DNA of 59,936 bases, taken from the NCBI RefSeq assembly GCF_000812875.1, contig NZ_JSYK01000005.1, forward strand, positions 1 through 59,936, given 5' to 3'. The position numbers were made by a program, and so were the translations under genes. Below the pieces are notes generated by a model, which saw nothing but the letters and a program-made list of their open reading frames with translations, was not told the origin of the DNA and searched no databases. This DNA comes from Kaistella solincola (GTDB taxonomy: Bacteria; Bacteroidota; Bacteroidia; Flavobacteriales; Weeksellaceae). This document shows positions 17,838 to 25,493 of this stretch, piece after piece. Numbering within the stretch: the stretch's first letter is position 1; the number at the start of each line of letters is the position of its first letter.

Positions 17838-18817
17838 TAGTTTTTGGGTTTATAATTACTTTCATTAAAGATGTCCTGAGCATTCATTTTTAGAAAATCC
17901 TGAAGTTTGGTATTTGGGTTTTCTTTAAAATATTTTTTACAAATCTGCCAACCGCTGAAAATTCCGACTTGCGGTGAAGATTCGTTATCGATTTCGGTGT
18001 AGAATTTTGAAAACGGTCCGGGCTTGATAAATCTTTCGGAAAGGCGCATATCATCACTGAAAATCAGATTGTTTTCCACGAAATAATTCCAGATATTGGC
18101 TTCGTTTGCCTGCGCCCATTCATATTGTTTCGGCGTGTAGTTGATTTTTAAATAATCGGGTTCCGCTGGTAAAAATGCATCCTGCAAAATCATTATTTTT
18201 CCCTGATAAACCAATTCATCGAGGAATTTCTGGCGATCACCGGTTGCCGGCACAAAAAGTTCCGCGAAAACCTCTGAAACTTTTGGTAAAATATTTTGCG
18301 GATTCATGCTTTTCTGGAAATAGGTTTCCATTCCTGCATAATTCGGATTATTGTCGCCCATAAAACCGGTCACGTCGATGAAGAGCATATTTTCCTGTGG
18401 TTTATAAAAAACCGGTTCCAGCGCGCCTTGCAAAGCCGAGGAATAAAGGAAAACTTGGGGATTTTGAAAATCGGGAAAATAGTACTGAACATGGGCAAAT
18501 AAATTTCCTAAATCGGTCTGAAGTTTTGCCAGGTCAATTTTCGAAACCGCTTCGGTATAAATTTTCTGTTCCTCAGCGTCGCTCCGGCGAATTTCAAATT
18601 CATCGTTCGGAACAGTTCCCTGAAACCATGGATATTTTTTTGCAAAAGATTCCAGCGGCACGGCAGAATCGTAAAATTCCTTCGAAATGTCGGTAATTTC
18701 TACTTTTTGTGGCGGTTCTTTCAGATCGATTTTCCAGTTATTTTCCTTGCTTTTGTTGCAGGCAATGCTGAAACTCAGGAACAGCACAGAAAAAAAGAGA
18801 TATTTAAAAAACTTCAT
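17837..18817 (-). CDS. gldB: Gliding motility lipoprotein GldB
   Basis: 326 residues; lipoprotein signal MKFFKYLFFSVLFLSFSIAC with Cys20 as the lipid site. The body contains the peptidase-like pattern of GldB (FAHVQYYFPDFQNP, LFIDVTGFMGDNNPNYAGM, RQKFLDELVYQGKIM). GldB is an essential component for gliding in Flavobacterium and is widespread in non-gliding relatives, linked to the type IX system. Operon with gldC; divergent from nadE, the conserved flavobacterial neighbourhood. Confidence 0.93.
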   Translation of the reverse strand: MKFFKYLFFSVLFLSFSIACNKSKENNWKIDLKEPPQKVEITDISKEFYDSAVPLESFAKKYPWFQGTVPNDEFEIRRSDAEEQKIYTEAVSKIDLAKLQTDLGNLFAHVQYYFPDFQNPQVFLYSSALQGALEPVFYKPQENMLFIDVTGFMGDNNPNYAGMETYFQKSMNPQNILPKVSEVFAELFVPATGDRQKFLDELVYQGKIMILQDAFLPAEPDYLKINYTPKQYEWAQANEANIWNYFVENNLIFSDDMRLSERFIKPGPFSKFYTEIDNESSPQVGIFSGWQICKKYFKENPNTKLQDFLKMNAQDIFNESNYKPKN

Positions 18818-18842
18818 TATTTTTACATCGTATTTAGATTAG

Positions 18843-18850
18843 CAAAAATA
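18843..18850 (-). promoter_or_regulatory. Predicted -7 element of gldB-gldC
   Basis: TATTTTTG on the minus strand, 25 bases upstream of the gldB ATG, matching TAnnTTTG. Confidence 0.5.
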
Positions 18851-18909
18851 AGCAATTTTTTAGCGATAATTCCTTTCTTCAGTAACCTTCAATTTTTAAT
18901 AAAAACCAA

Positions 18910-19698
18910 ATGCAGACAGAAAAAATTACGGAACGGATTGTAACGTGGCTTCGCGATTACGCGAAAAATGCCAATGTGAACGGTTATATTGTGGGCGTTT
19001 CCGGAGGTGTAGATTCCGCGGTGGTTTCTACGTTGTGCGCAATGACCGGCTTAAAAACAATGTTGCTGGAAATGCCCATTCGCCAGAATCCTGATGAAGT
19101 TTCTCGCGCCTGGGAGCATATGGAAGATTTGAAAAGGAGATTTACCAATATAGAAGCTTCATCTGTGAATTTAACGCCGGCTTTTGAGCAGCTTTATTCG
19201 ACTCTTCAGGTTGATGAGGAAAAATTTCCGGCCGAAAAGCTTGCTTTTGCCAATACCAGAAGCCGATTGCGAATGCTGACTTTATATTATTACGGCCAGA
19301 TTAACGGACTTTTGGTCTGCGGAACCGGAAATAAAGTCGAAGATTTTGGAATTGGTTTTTACACAAAATACGGCGATGGCGGCGTAGATGTTTCGCCGAT
19401 TGCCGACCTTTATAAAACGGAAGTATACACTTTGGCAAGTTCGTTAAATCTAGTAGAATCAATTCAAAATGCAATTCCGGCTGATGGGCTTTGGGATGAA
19501 ATACGGACTGATGAACAGCAAATCGGAGCATCATACCCGGAGCTGGAAAAAATTCAAAAAGAATGGGGCACCAAAACGGAAGAAGATTACTCCGGACGCG
19601 ATCTGGAGGTTTATAAAATTTTCAAGCGGATGAACCGCGCCGCGCAACACAAAATTCAGCCGATTCCAGTATGCGATATTCCGGAAGAATGGCGGTGA
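18910..19698 (+). CDS. nadE: NAD(+) synthase, ammonia-dependent type
   Basis: Final step of NAD synthesis: amidation of deamido-NAD with ATP. 262 residues, so there is no glutaminase domain and ammonia is the likely nitrogen donor. PP-loop SGGVDS at 31-36; other family segments are GTGNKVEDFGIGFYTKYGDG and GVDVSPIADLYKTEVY. Divergent from gldB. Followed by a period-7 repeat and then the barnase gene 107 bases downstream. Confidence 0.95.
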   Translation: MQTEKITERIVTWLRDYAKNANVNGYIVGVSGGVDSAVVSTLCAMTGLKTMLLEMPIRQNPDEVSRAWEHMEDLKRRFTNIEASSVNLTPAFEQLYSTLQVDEEKFPAEKLAFANTRSRLRMLTLYYYGQINGLLVCGTGNKVEDFGIGFYTKYGDGGVDVSPIADLYKTEVYTLASSLNLVESIQNAIPADGLWDEIRTDEQQIGASYPELEKIQKEWGTKTEEDYSGRDLEVYKIFKRMNRAAQHKIQPIPVCDIPEEWR

Positions 19699-19709
19699 AG
19701 ACATTTGAT

Positions 19710-19751
19710 AGTGGTCAGTTGACAGTTTAGAAATCAGACATCAGACATCAG
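19710..19751. repeat. Heptanucleotide-period repeat before the barnase gene
   Basis: Six consecutive 7-mers: AGTGGTC, AGTTGAC, AGTTTAG, AAATCAG, ACATCAG, ACATCAG. Together with the tract at 20370-20404 it brackets the RNase gene. Confidence 0.7.
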
Positions 19752-19805
19752 ACCTTGTACAAAAAAAAATCCTGCTAAAACACTAAATTTTTATTAAATA
19801 CCTAA

Positions 19806-20330
19806 ATGAACAAAGATAAAATCAGGCTGGCGCTTTTTTTCCTCATCGGATCGCTCACCACTTTTTCGGTGATGTATTTCATCAATAATTATAAAATCGA
19901 AAAAAAAGGTGAAACAACGGCAAATAAAAACGTTTCGGTTAATCAAAATGTAAACGACAGAAATTCTGAAAAAAATGCCGCTACAACGGCAAATTTTTCT
20001 AAAAATATTGATGAACTCACCGAAGAGAATTTGGTCATCAACTACGTTAAAGAAAATCACGAATTGCCTGAATATTATTTAACCAAATCTGAAGCTCGGA
20101 AAGAAGGCTGGGTGCCGTCAAAAGGAAATCTTTGTGATGTTTTGCCGGGTCGCGCGATTGGTGGTGATAAATTCAGCAACCGTGAAAAATTTTTGCCCGC
20201 GGGAAATCAATATTTCGAAGCCGACGTAAACTACAACTGCGGAAACCGAAATGCAGACCGAATTGTTTTTACCAAAAATGGCGAAGTTTGGTTGACAAAA
20301 AATCATTATAAAAGCTTTGAAAAACAATAG
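19806..20330 (+). CDS. Membrane-anchored barnase-type ribonuclease
   Basis: 174 residues. Residues 7-26 form one transmembrane helix without a signal-peptidase site; 30-75 is a polar, Asn/Lys-rich linker; 76-174 aligns with barnase along its length. All barnase active-site residues are present by alignment: K94 (K27), R126 (R59), E138 (E73), R148 (R83), R152 (R87) and H167 (H102), within TKSEARKEGW, GGDKFSNRE, FEADVNY, NRNADRI and NHYKSF. The only two cysteines, C110 and C145, align to barnase A43 and S80. It should be an active endoribonuclease displayed outside the inner membrane. The barstar gene follows after 74 bases. Confidence 0.9.
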   Translation: MNKDKIRLALFFLIGSLTTFSVMYFINNYKIEKKGETTANKNVSVNQNVNDRNSEKNAATTANFSKNIDELTEENLVINYVKENHELPEYYLTKSEARKEGWVPSKGNLCDVLPGRAIGGDKFSNREKFLPAGNQYFEADVNYNCGNRNADRIVFTKNGEVWLTKNHYKSFEKQ

Positions 20331-20369
20331 CGTTAACGAGCCAAGTAAAAAGTAAATAACGGGACCGCT

Positions 20370-20404
20370 GATTACTGACAACTAACCACTGACCACCAAC
20401 CACC
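20370..20404. repeat. Five perfect-length heptads ending at the barstar start codon
   Basis: GATTACT, GACAACT, AACCACT, GACCACC, AACCACC, then ATG. The repeat itself is the translation initiation region of the barstar gene; no other ribosome-binding site is seen. Confidence 0.7.
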
Positions 20405-20692
20405 ATGAAAGCAGTATATATCGACTTTACAGAAATAGGAGATTACGAAGAATTCTATGAGCAATTGAAGGAAAAACTGGAGCTTCCAGAATTTTTCGGT
20501 GATAATTTAGATGCGCTTTACGATTCGCTTACGGGTTTTGTGGAAATGCCGCTGCATATTGAATTTGTAAATATGGGCGTCGATCAGCTGGAAGATTTCG
20601 AAGATTTGCTGACCACTTTGGAAGATGCCGATGAAGAAGTGGAAGATTTTTCTTTTGCCTACTATCTGGAACAATATGAAGATGAGGAATAA
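20405..20692 (+). CDS. Barstar family ribonuclease inhibitor
   Basis: 95 residues, very acidic, no signal peptide, so cytoplasmic. The barstar core LPEFFGDNLDALYDSLTG is clear. The two aspartates that contact barnase (D35 and D39 in barstar) are D36 and D40 here; barstar Y29 and W38 are Phe30 and Tyr39. It should bind and neutralise the RNase encoded just upstream if that protein is retained or re-enters the cytoplasm. Confidence 0.92.
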   Translation: MKAVYIDFTEIGDYEEFYEQLKEKLELPEFFGDNLDALYDSLTGFVEMPLHIEFVNMGVDQLEDFEDLLTTLEDADEEVEDFSFAYYLEQYEDEE

Positions 20693-20694
20693 AA

Positions 20695-20722
20695 AAAAGG
20701 GTTTTCTATTGAAAACCCTTTT
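20695..20722. terminator. Bidirectional terminator after barstar
   Basis: Perfect 12-base stem AAAAGGGTTTTC / GAAAACCCTTTT with loop TATT. It separates the barstar gene from the convergent lipoprotein gene that ends at 20747. Confidence 0.9.
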
Positions 20723-20746
20723 AATTTGATATGAATTTCGATAAAA

Positions 20747-21970
20747 TTATTGAAGCGGTGCAAGCAAGTTTTCGCCGTTTACCGTTGCCCACGCGCCGCC
20801 TGTCATCGCAACTTTTGTAACGCCTGTAGCATTAACATAAGTGGCAGGGATTGCGGAAGTGAATCCGTAACCGAATTTCAATACATTGTCATTATTTGCG
20901 GTTGCGAACAACGGACTAACTTTGATTTTTCCGGTAACTAATTGGCTCGTTTCTGTTGCTAAATCCTGAATCAGCACGCCGTACGCTTGTTTTCCGCCGG
21001 TGTTTTTGTATCCGTCAATGTACACGTTGGAGAAAATTCCTGTTCCCTGTTTTTTAAATTGGATGGCGGAAATTTCCGCAGAACCTGAAACTTCGGGTAA
21101 AGTTCCTGCCGCACGAATTAAGGTAATATTATTTACTTTCGGTGAGATATTATCGGCGTTAGAAGAAGCTTCGATTTCCATTCCGAAATTCCCGATTCCG
21201 GTTTGGTACGCGTACCAGTTAGAGTTGGTTTGGCCGCTCCACGCATCCTGCCAGTCGAAAGAGTCGTCATAATTTCCGTAAGAAACAAGGTTTTTTGCAC
21301 TTACTGTTCCACCGAAAAATTCATAACCATCGTCTGTACCTTTATAGGCTACCAGATTTTCCAAAGTCGTACCGGCACCAACCGCATAAAAGGTCATGGA
21401 ATTGGTTTCCGAAGTTCCGTCACCGATTTTTCTGCCGCCGTATTCCACACGGACATATTTCATGGTCCCGGAATTGGAGTTCGCATCCGCGCCACCATAA
21501 TATTGGTTGTTTCCGTCTTCGGAAAGCGCGGTGGTTGCACCGTTTAAAGCCTTGATCGGCGCATCGCCGTATAAAGTAATTCCGCCCCAATCACCCGGAG
21601 TTTTTTTATCTGAAGTGAAAACAATCGGAGAATCCGGTGTTCCCACAGCGTTTATTTTTGCACCTTTTAAAATCACCAAACCACTAACATCGGTAGTTGT
21701 TGCGGTAAAAATTGCGCCCGGCTCAATGGTAAGTGTTGCTCCGGAACTTACTTTTACAATGCCTTTCAGCGTATAATTTCCTTTTTTAATGAGCAAATCC
21801 TTTGAAATTTCTCCGGATAAAGTTCCGGAACCGTCCAGTACATTTCCGGTGGTTCCTGTGTTGCCGCCGGTGTTTACCGGTGTGTCATTATCTTCGCGAA
21901 TGTCTACTGTACACGAAGTTGCAGTTAGAACAAGGCCTAGGGCCATTAATGTTAAAATGTTTCTTTTCAT
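20747..21970 (-). CDS. Beta-helix-like surface lipoprotein, partner of the TonB receptor
   Basis: 407 residues; lipobox ATSC with Cys20. A Gly/Thr/Asn-rich linker (30-50) leads into repeated short strands (GNYTLKGIVKVSSGATLTIEP, cut here as GNYTLKGIVKV and SSGATLTIEPG; then LVILKGAKINAVG, SPIVFTSD, GDWGGITLYG), the look of a right-handed beta-helix. It begins 32 bases after the end of the TonB receptor gene and is probably in its operon. Homologues commonly pair with TonB receptors of this kind. Ligand unknown; phosphate-related by context only. Confidence 0.8.
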   Translation of the reverse strand: MKRNILTLMALGLVLTATSCTVDIREDNDTPVNTGGNTGTTGNVLDGSGTLSGEISKDLLIKKGNYTLKGIVKVSSGATLTIEPGAIFTATTTDVSGLVILKGAKINAVGTPDSPIVFTSDKKTPGDWGGITLYGDAPIKALNGATTALSEDGNNQYYGGADANSNSGTMKYVRVEYGGRKIGDGTSETNSMTFYAVGAGTTLENLVAYKGTDDGYEFFGGTVSAKNLVSYGNYDDSFDWQDAWSGQTNSNWYAYQTGIGNFGMEIEASSNADNISPKVNNITLIRAAGTLPEVSGSAEISAIQFKKQGTGIFSNVYIDGYKNTGGKQAYGVLIQDLATETSQLVTGKIKVSPLFATANNDNVLKFGYGFTSAIPATYVNATGVTKVAMTGGAWATVNGENLLAPLQ

Positions 21971-22002
21971 TTCTTTTTATTTTATAATGTGATTGATTTG
22001 AA

Positions 22003-24585
22003 TTAGAAAGTATAGCCGATGGTCAAATTAAATGAAGTTCCTTTTTTGTAGTTTTCCATCAGCAGCGAACTTTCCTGAACCTGAACTAAACTGTTGTCGC
22101 CGAGTTTCAGATTATATTGAGAATTTAAAAGATTTTGAATGGCGAATTTCACGTTCCAATTTTTGGATATATGGTTGTTGTAAACAAAATCCAGCTGGTG
22201 GAAAGGCATTTCGTAAATATTGTCGAGTTTGGAAAAGCCAACTCCGTAAATTTTCTTGCCGGAAACATTGTAAACAAGTGAATAGGTTTTGGTGAAATTT
22301 TGGGCGTTTTTGTACTCATATTTCAAATCTGCGTTTACCGTCCACGGCGCGGCGCCTTGTAAAGCGCGCTTTCGGTTGGCTTCAACGTCGGTTTCCTGAG
22401 ATTGGTCGGCGCTGCGTTGCACATCAGAATACATCAGTGTCGTATTTGCACCGAAAGTCCAGCGCGATAAAGCTTCGCTGAGGCGATTTAAGGAAAAGAT
22501 TCCTTCCAGTTCCACGCCCGCAAGGTTGGCGGTTTTAGAATTGAAAAAAGTAATCGTTTGGCCGTTAGAATTTCCGGAGGCGATGTAGGAACGTTCAATG
22601 GCTTTATCGATTTTCTTCGTGAAAAGGTTCACGGCGAACATTTCCTTGTTGCTCGGGAAAATTTCATACTTGAGGTCGAAATTGTAATTTTCGCTGTTGG
22701 TCAGGTTTTTATTTCCGAAAATGTTTTCGTTATCCGGATTGATGTACGTGATCGGCATATATTCAATCAAAATAGGTCTCGTAATGGTTTTACTCGCCGC
22801 AAAACGGATGTTCGATTTCGTGTTCAAGCTTCTTTTCACCGACAACGAAGGCAAAATGTAATATTGGTTTTTCGTTAAGGTTACAAAATCATCATTAATA
22901 CCGACGCTGATGGGTTTATATCGGGTTATATTGATATTATTTTCAACTCTGCCACCAACCAAAATATCCCATAATTCCGATGGTTTATAATTGATGTTGA
23001 GGTAACCCGCGTTTACAAACTGGTACAAATTATTTTTGTATTCTGAAGTAGAACCTTCGCGGTAATGATAAGTTACGTCACTCAGCGCCTGATCGAAAAG
23101 CGCCTGCGGCGCGTCTCTGTCTACGGTAATTTGCGACTTCGCCGGATTGTCCAAAACCGAATAAATAAAGCGGTAAGAAGTATTTCTTACATCCGCAAAA
23201 CCGTTGTAGCCCAAGGCGATCTGCCATGGAAAATCTTTTTTATCGCCTTTTTCACCAAGATTAACCGCATATTCCGCGAAAGCTGACAAGTAATTTTTAC
23301 CGTTTACGTCCAGATATTGTCGCAGCAAATTATTCCCGCCAAAAGAGAGATTTATTTCGTTATTGTCTTGTGGTCTTCCGTACATGATTTTTCGGTCGGG
23401 TTGCTGGTAGAAATTATTCACCCAGCTCGCGCCGGCTTTTACGGAATGTCTGTCAGAAATTTTTTGTGAAGACGTCAACTGCAAATCGGTAAAGCGGGAA
23501 ATATCCTGCTGATTAACCCGAATAAATTGCTCATTATTGGTTTCACCATTTCGGTAGCCGATATAATCCTGGATTAGGTTTTCGGAATTTTGCAGGAAGA
23601 AACCGTTTAAATTTACCGCTGTTCCTTTATTTTTAAAACCTAAACCAAGCAAAACCGAAGATTCCGTTTCGTAGATGTATTCTTTCCGGTTCAGCAAATT
23701 GTTATAATCGATGGAATTTCCGTTCAGGCGGAACTGGTTTTTTTTGCCTTCTTTATACTGAAAATTATTTCCCTGATTCAGTGAAAATAAAAATCCAAGA
23801 TTCGAAGTTTCACCGATTTTAAATTTTTGCGCGGTGGTAAATCCAAGGCTGGTGTTCGGTAAAGATTTAATATTATCCACATTCCAGCCTTCACCAAAAG
23901 AATTTCTGGATTCTTCAGCATTAAAATTGTAGCTCGACGGGCGGTAGCCATTTATTTGCTGTGGTAATTGCCTTTTTTTGGAATTTAGCCCAATAAAACC
24001 TTCGATGGTATTTGCGTTCGGATTAATTTTAAAATCATTCCGAAAAGTGCTTAAAGTATTGATGCCAATGCCGAATTCCACTTTTGAAAACGGTTTTTCA
24101 TAAGTCAAGGTTTCAATATCGAAAGTGGCGCCCGCAAAATCAGCGTATAAATTAGAATTGAACGTCTTATAGATATTCAGTTTTCCCACAACGTCTGTCG
24201 GAAACTGCTTCAATGCGATAATTTTCTGAAACGGATTGTTTGATGGCGAACCTAAACCATTAATCAGCAACGTGTTGTAGCGGTCTTCCAAACCTCGAAC
24301 AAATAAGCCGCGGCCTTCAACGTTGGTAATTCCCGTAACTTTGGTAAGCGCCTGTTCGATATTTGAAATTCCTTTCCGCGATATTTCTTCCGAACCCATG
24401 GATTGCTTCTGGATAATCGCTTTTTTCTGATCTATTAAAAGTGCGCTTTCAGATTTTTTATTTGCGGAGGAAGTAATGACAACTTCATCTATTCTTTTCT
24501 CTTTATTAATGGTATCCTGCGCGTAAAAGTAAGTTGCGGAAATATTCAGCATTATAAAAGCAAGACCCAATTTTCTAATTTTCAT
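22003..24585 (-). CDS. TonB-dependent outer membrane receptor
   Basis: 860 residues, signal peptide (cut near YFYAQ), a likely TonB box region RIDEVVITSS, plug domain (about 55-160, IEQALTKVTGITNVEGRG and RGLEDRYNTLLINGLGSPSN) and a 22-strand-type barrel ending in Phe (NLTIGYTF). It lacks the N-terminal carboxypeptidase-regulatory domain typical of SusC. Downstream is the lipoprotein gene; upstream and divergent is a PhoB/PhoR-like pair, with 11-bp direct repeats between. I infer uptake of a phosphorus-containing ligand, without direct proof. Confidence 0.88.
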   Translation of the reverse strand: MKIRKLGLAFIMLNISATYFYAQDTINKEKRIDEVVITSSANKKSESALLIDQKKAIIQKQSMGSEEISRKGISNIEQALTKVTGITNVEGRGLFVRGLEDRYNTLLINGLGSPSNNPFQKIIALKQFPTDVVGKLNIYKTFNSNLYADFAGATFDIETLTYEKPFSKVEFGIGINTLSTFRNDFKINPNANTIEGFIGLNSKKRQLPQQINGYRPSSYNFNAEESRNSFGEGWNVDNIKSLPNTSLGFTTAQKFKIGETSNLGFLFSLNQGNNFQYKEGKKNQFRLNGNSIDYNNLLNRKEYIYETESSVLLGLGFKNKGTAVNLNGFFLQNSENLIQDYIGYRNGETNNEQFIRVNQQDISRFTDLQLTSSQKISDRHSVKAGASWVNNFYQQPDRKIMYGRPQDNNEINLSFGGNNLLRQYLDVNGKNYLSAFAEYAVNLGEKGDKKDFPWQIALGYNGFADVRNTSYRFIYSVLDNPAKSQITVDRDAPQALFDQALSDVTYHYREGSTSEYKNNLYQFVNAGYLNINYKPSELWDILVGGRVENNINITRYKPISVGINDDFVTLTKNQYYILPSLSVKRSLNTKSNIRFAASKTITRPILIEYMPITYINPDNENIFGNKNLTNSENYNFDLKYEIFPSNKEMFAVNLFTKKIDKAIERSYIASGNSNGQTITFFNSKTANLAGVELEGIFSLNRLSEALSRWTFGANTTLMYSDVQRSADQSQETDVEANRKRALQGAAPWTVNADLKYEYKNAQNFTKTYSLVYNVSGKKIYGVGFSKLDNIYEMPFHQLDFVYNNHISKNWNVKFAIQNLLNSQYNLKLGDNSLVQVQESSLLMENYKKGTSFNLTIGYTF

Positions 24586-24654
24586 TTTCTTCTTTCTTTA
24601 GTTTTTCTTTCGGGACAAAGGAAGAAATTACCCGCTGAAAAGGTGTTGCGCCAG

Positions 24655-24687
24655 CTTTAATTATATCTTACGGTTTCTTTAACAAAA
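24655..24687. promoter_or_regulatory. Pho-box-like triple 11-bp direct repeat
   Basis: Three consecutive 11-mers: CTTTAATTATA, TCTTACGGTTT, CTTTAACAAAA. Units 1 and 3 share six of the first seven bases; unit 2 keeps only TTA. The 7+4 layout with 11-bp period is that of PhoB/PhoP boxes in other phyla. It lies between the receptor gene (minus) and the response regulator gene (plus), about 30 bases upstream of a weak minus-strand -7 element TTCCTTTG (24616-24623). Confidence 0.45.
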
Positions 24688-24750
24688 CCGGCTCAATATT
24701 AATTTATGATGAACATTTTTTACCATGCATTTTTTAGCCGTTAAATTGAG

Positions 24751-24758
24751 TAATTTTG
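24751..24758 (+). promoter_or_regulatory. Predicted -7 element of the two-component operon
   Basis: TAATTTTG, matching TAnnTTTG, 19 bases before the ATG of the response regulator. A reverse copy of the dispersed element (AGCCGTTAAAT region, 24728-24748) lies exactly where the -33 box would be. Confidence 0.5.
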
Positions 24759-24777
24759 AAAGGATAAACTCTAAGCA

Positions 24778-25455
24778 ATGAACCAGAAAAAAATTCTTTT
24801 GATTGATGATGAAGAAGATATTTTAGAAATCCTGTCTTATAATCTTGAAAAAGAAGGTTATCAGGTAACCACCGCCACGAACGGAAATGACGGGATTGCA
24901 AAAGCAAAAGTAATTGTTCCCGACCTTATTTTGTTGGATGTGATGATGCCCGAAAAAGACGGCATTGAAACATGCACTGAACTGCGAACCATTAAAGAAC
25001 TACAGAACACGCTCATCGTTTTTTTATCGGCCAGAAGCGAGGAGTTCTCACAATTGGCAGGTTTTCAGGCGGGCGCGAACGATTACGTGGTGAAAATCAT
25101 CAAACCGAAAATCCTCATTTCCAAAATTAATGCGCTGTTGCAACTCACTTCAAAAGTCAGCAATGAAGCCAAAATACTGAAAATTGGCGACTTGGTTATC
25201 GATAAAGACAATGTGAAAGTCACCAAAAACGGTCAGTTTTTTCTGCTTCCGAAAAAAGAGTTTGATTTGCTGTATCTTCTGGCTTCGAACACCGAAAAAG
25301 TCTTCAAACGCGAGGAAATATTGGAAAAAGTTTGGGGAAATGACGTAGTAGTCGGCGAAAGAACCATCGACGTACACATCCGCCGCCTGCGCGAAAAACT
25401 CGGCATGGAAACCATACAGACTTTAAAAGGAATCGGTTATAAATTAGTTGTTTAA
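24778..25455 (+). CDS. Response regulator, OmpR/PhoB family
   Basis: 225 residues: receiver domain (1-120) with acidic pocket D10/D11 and phospho-acceptor D54 (LLDVMMP), switch residue S84 in FLSARS, K106; then winged-helix DNA-binding domain (about 130-225, LPKKEFDLLYLLASN and GERTIDVHIRRLREKLG). Odd point: the nearly invariant Pro after the conserved Lys is Ile107 (VVKIIKP instead of VVKPIKP). Followed by its kinase gene. By layout and by the neighbouring repeat it is PhoB-like, but the name is not certain. Confidence 0.92.
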   Translation: MNQKKILLIDDEEDILEILSYNLEKEGYQVTTATNGNDGIAKAKVIVPDLILLDVMMPEKDGIETCTELRTIKELQNTLIVFLSARSEEFSQLAGFQAGANDYVVKIIKPKILISKINALLQLTSKVSNEAKILKIGDLVIDKDNVKVTKNGQFFLLPKKEFDLLYLLASNTEKVFKREEILEKVWGNDVVVGERTIDVHIRRLREKLGMETIQTLKGIGYKLVV

Positions 25456-25493
25456 ATTTGTTCGGTAAAACTGATTTTTTTGCCCTTTTAACC

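Noticed and set aside
20747..24585. A SusC/SusD-type glycan uptake pair
   Set aside because: The receptor lacks the SusC N-terminal extension domain, and the lipoprotein has beta-helix-like strands rather than the helical TPR fold of SusD.
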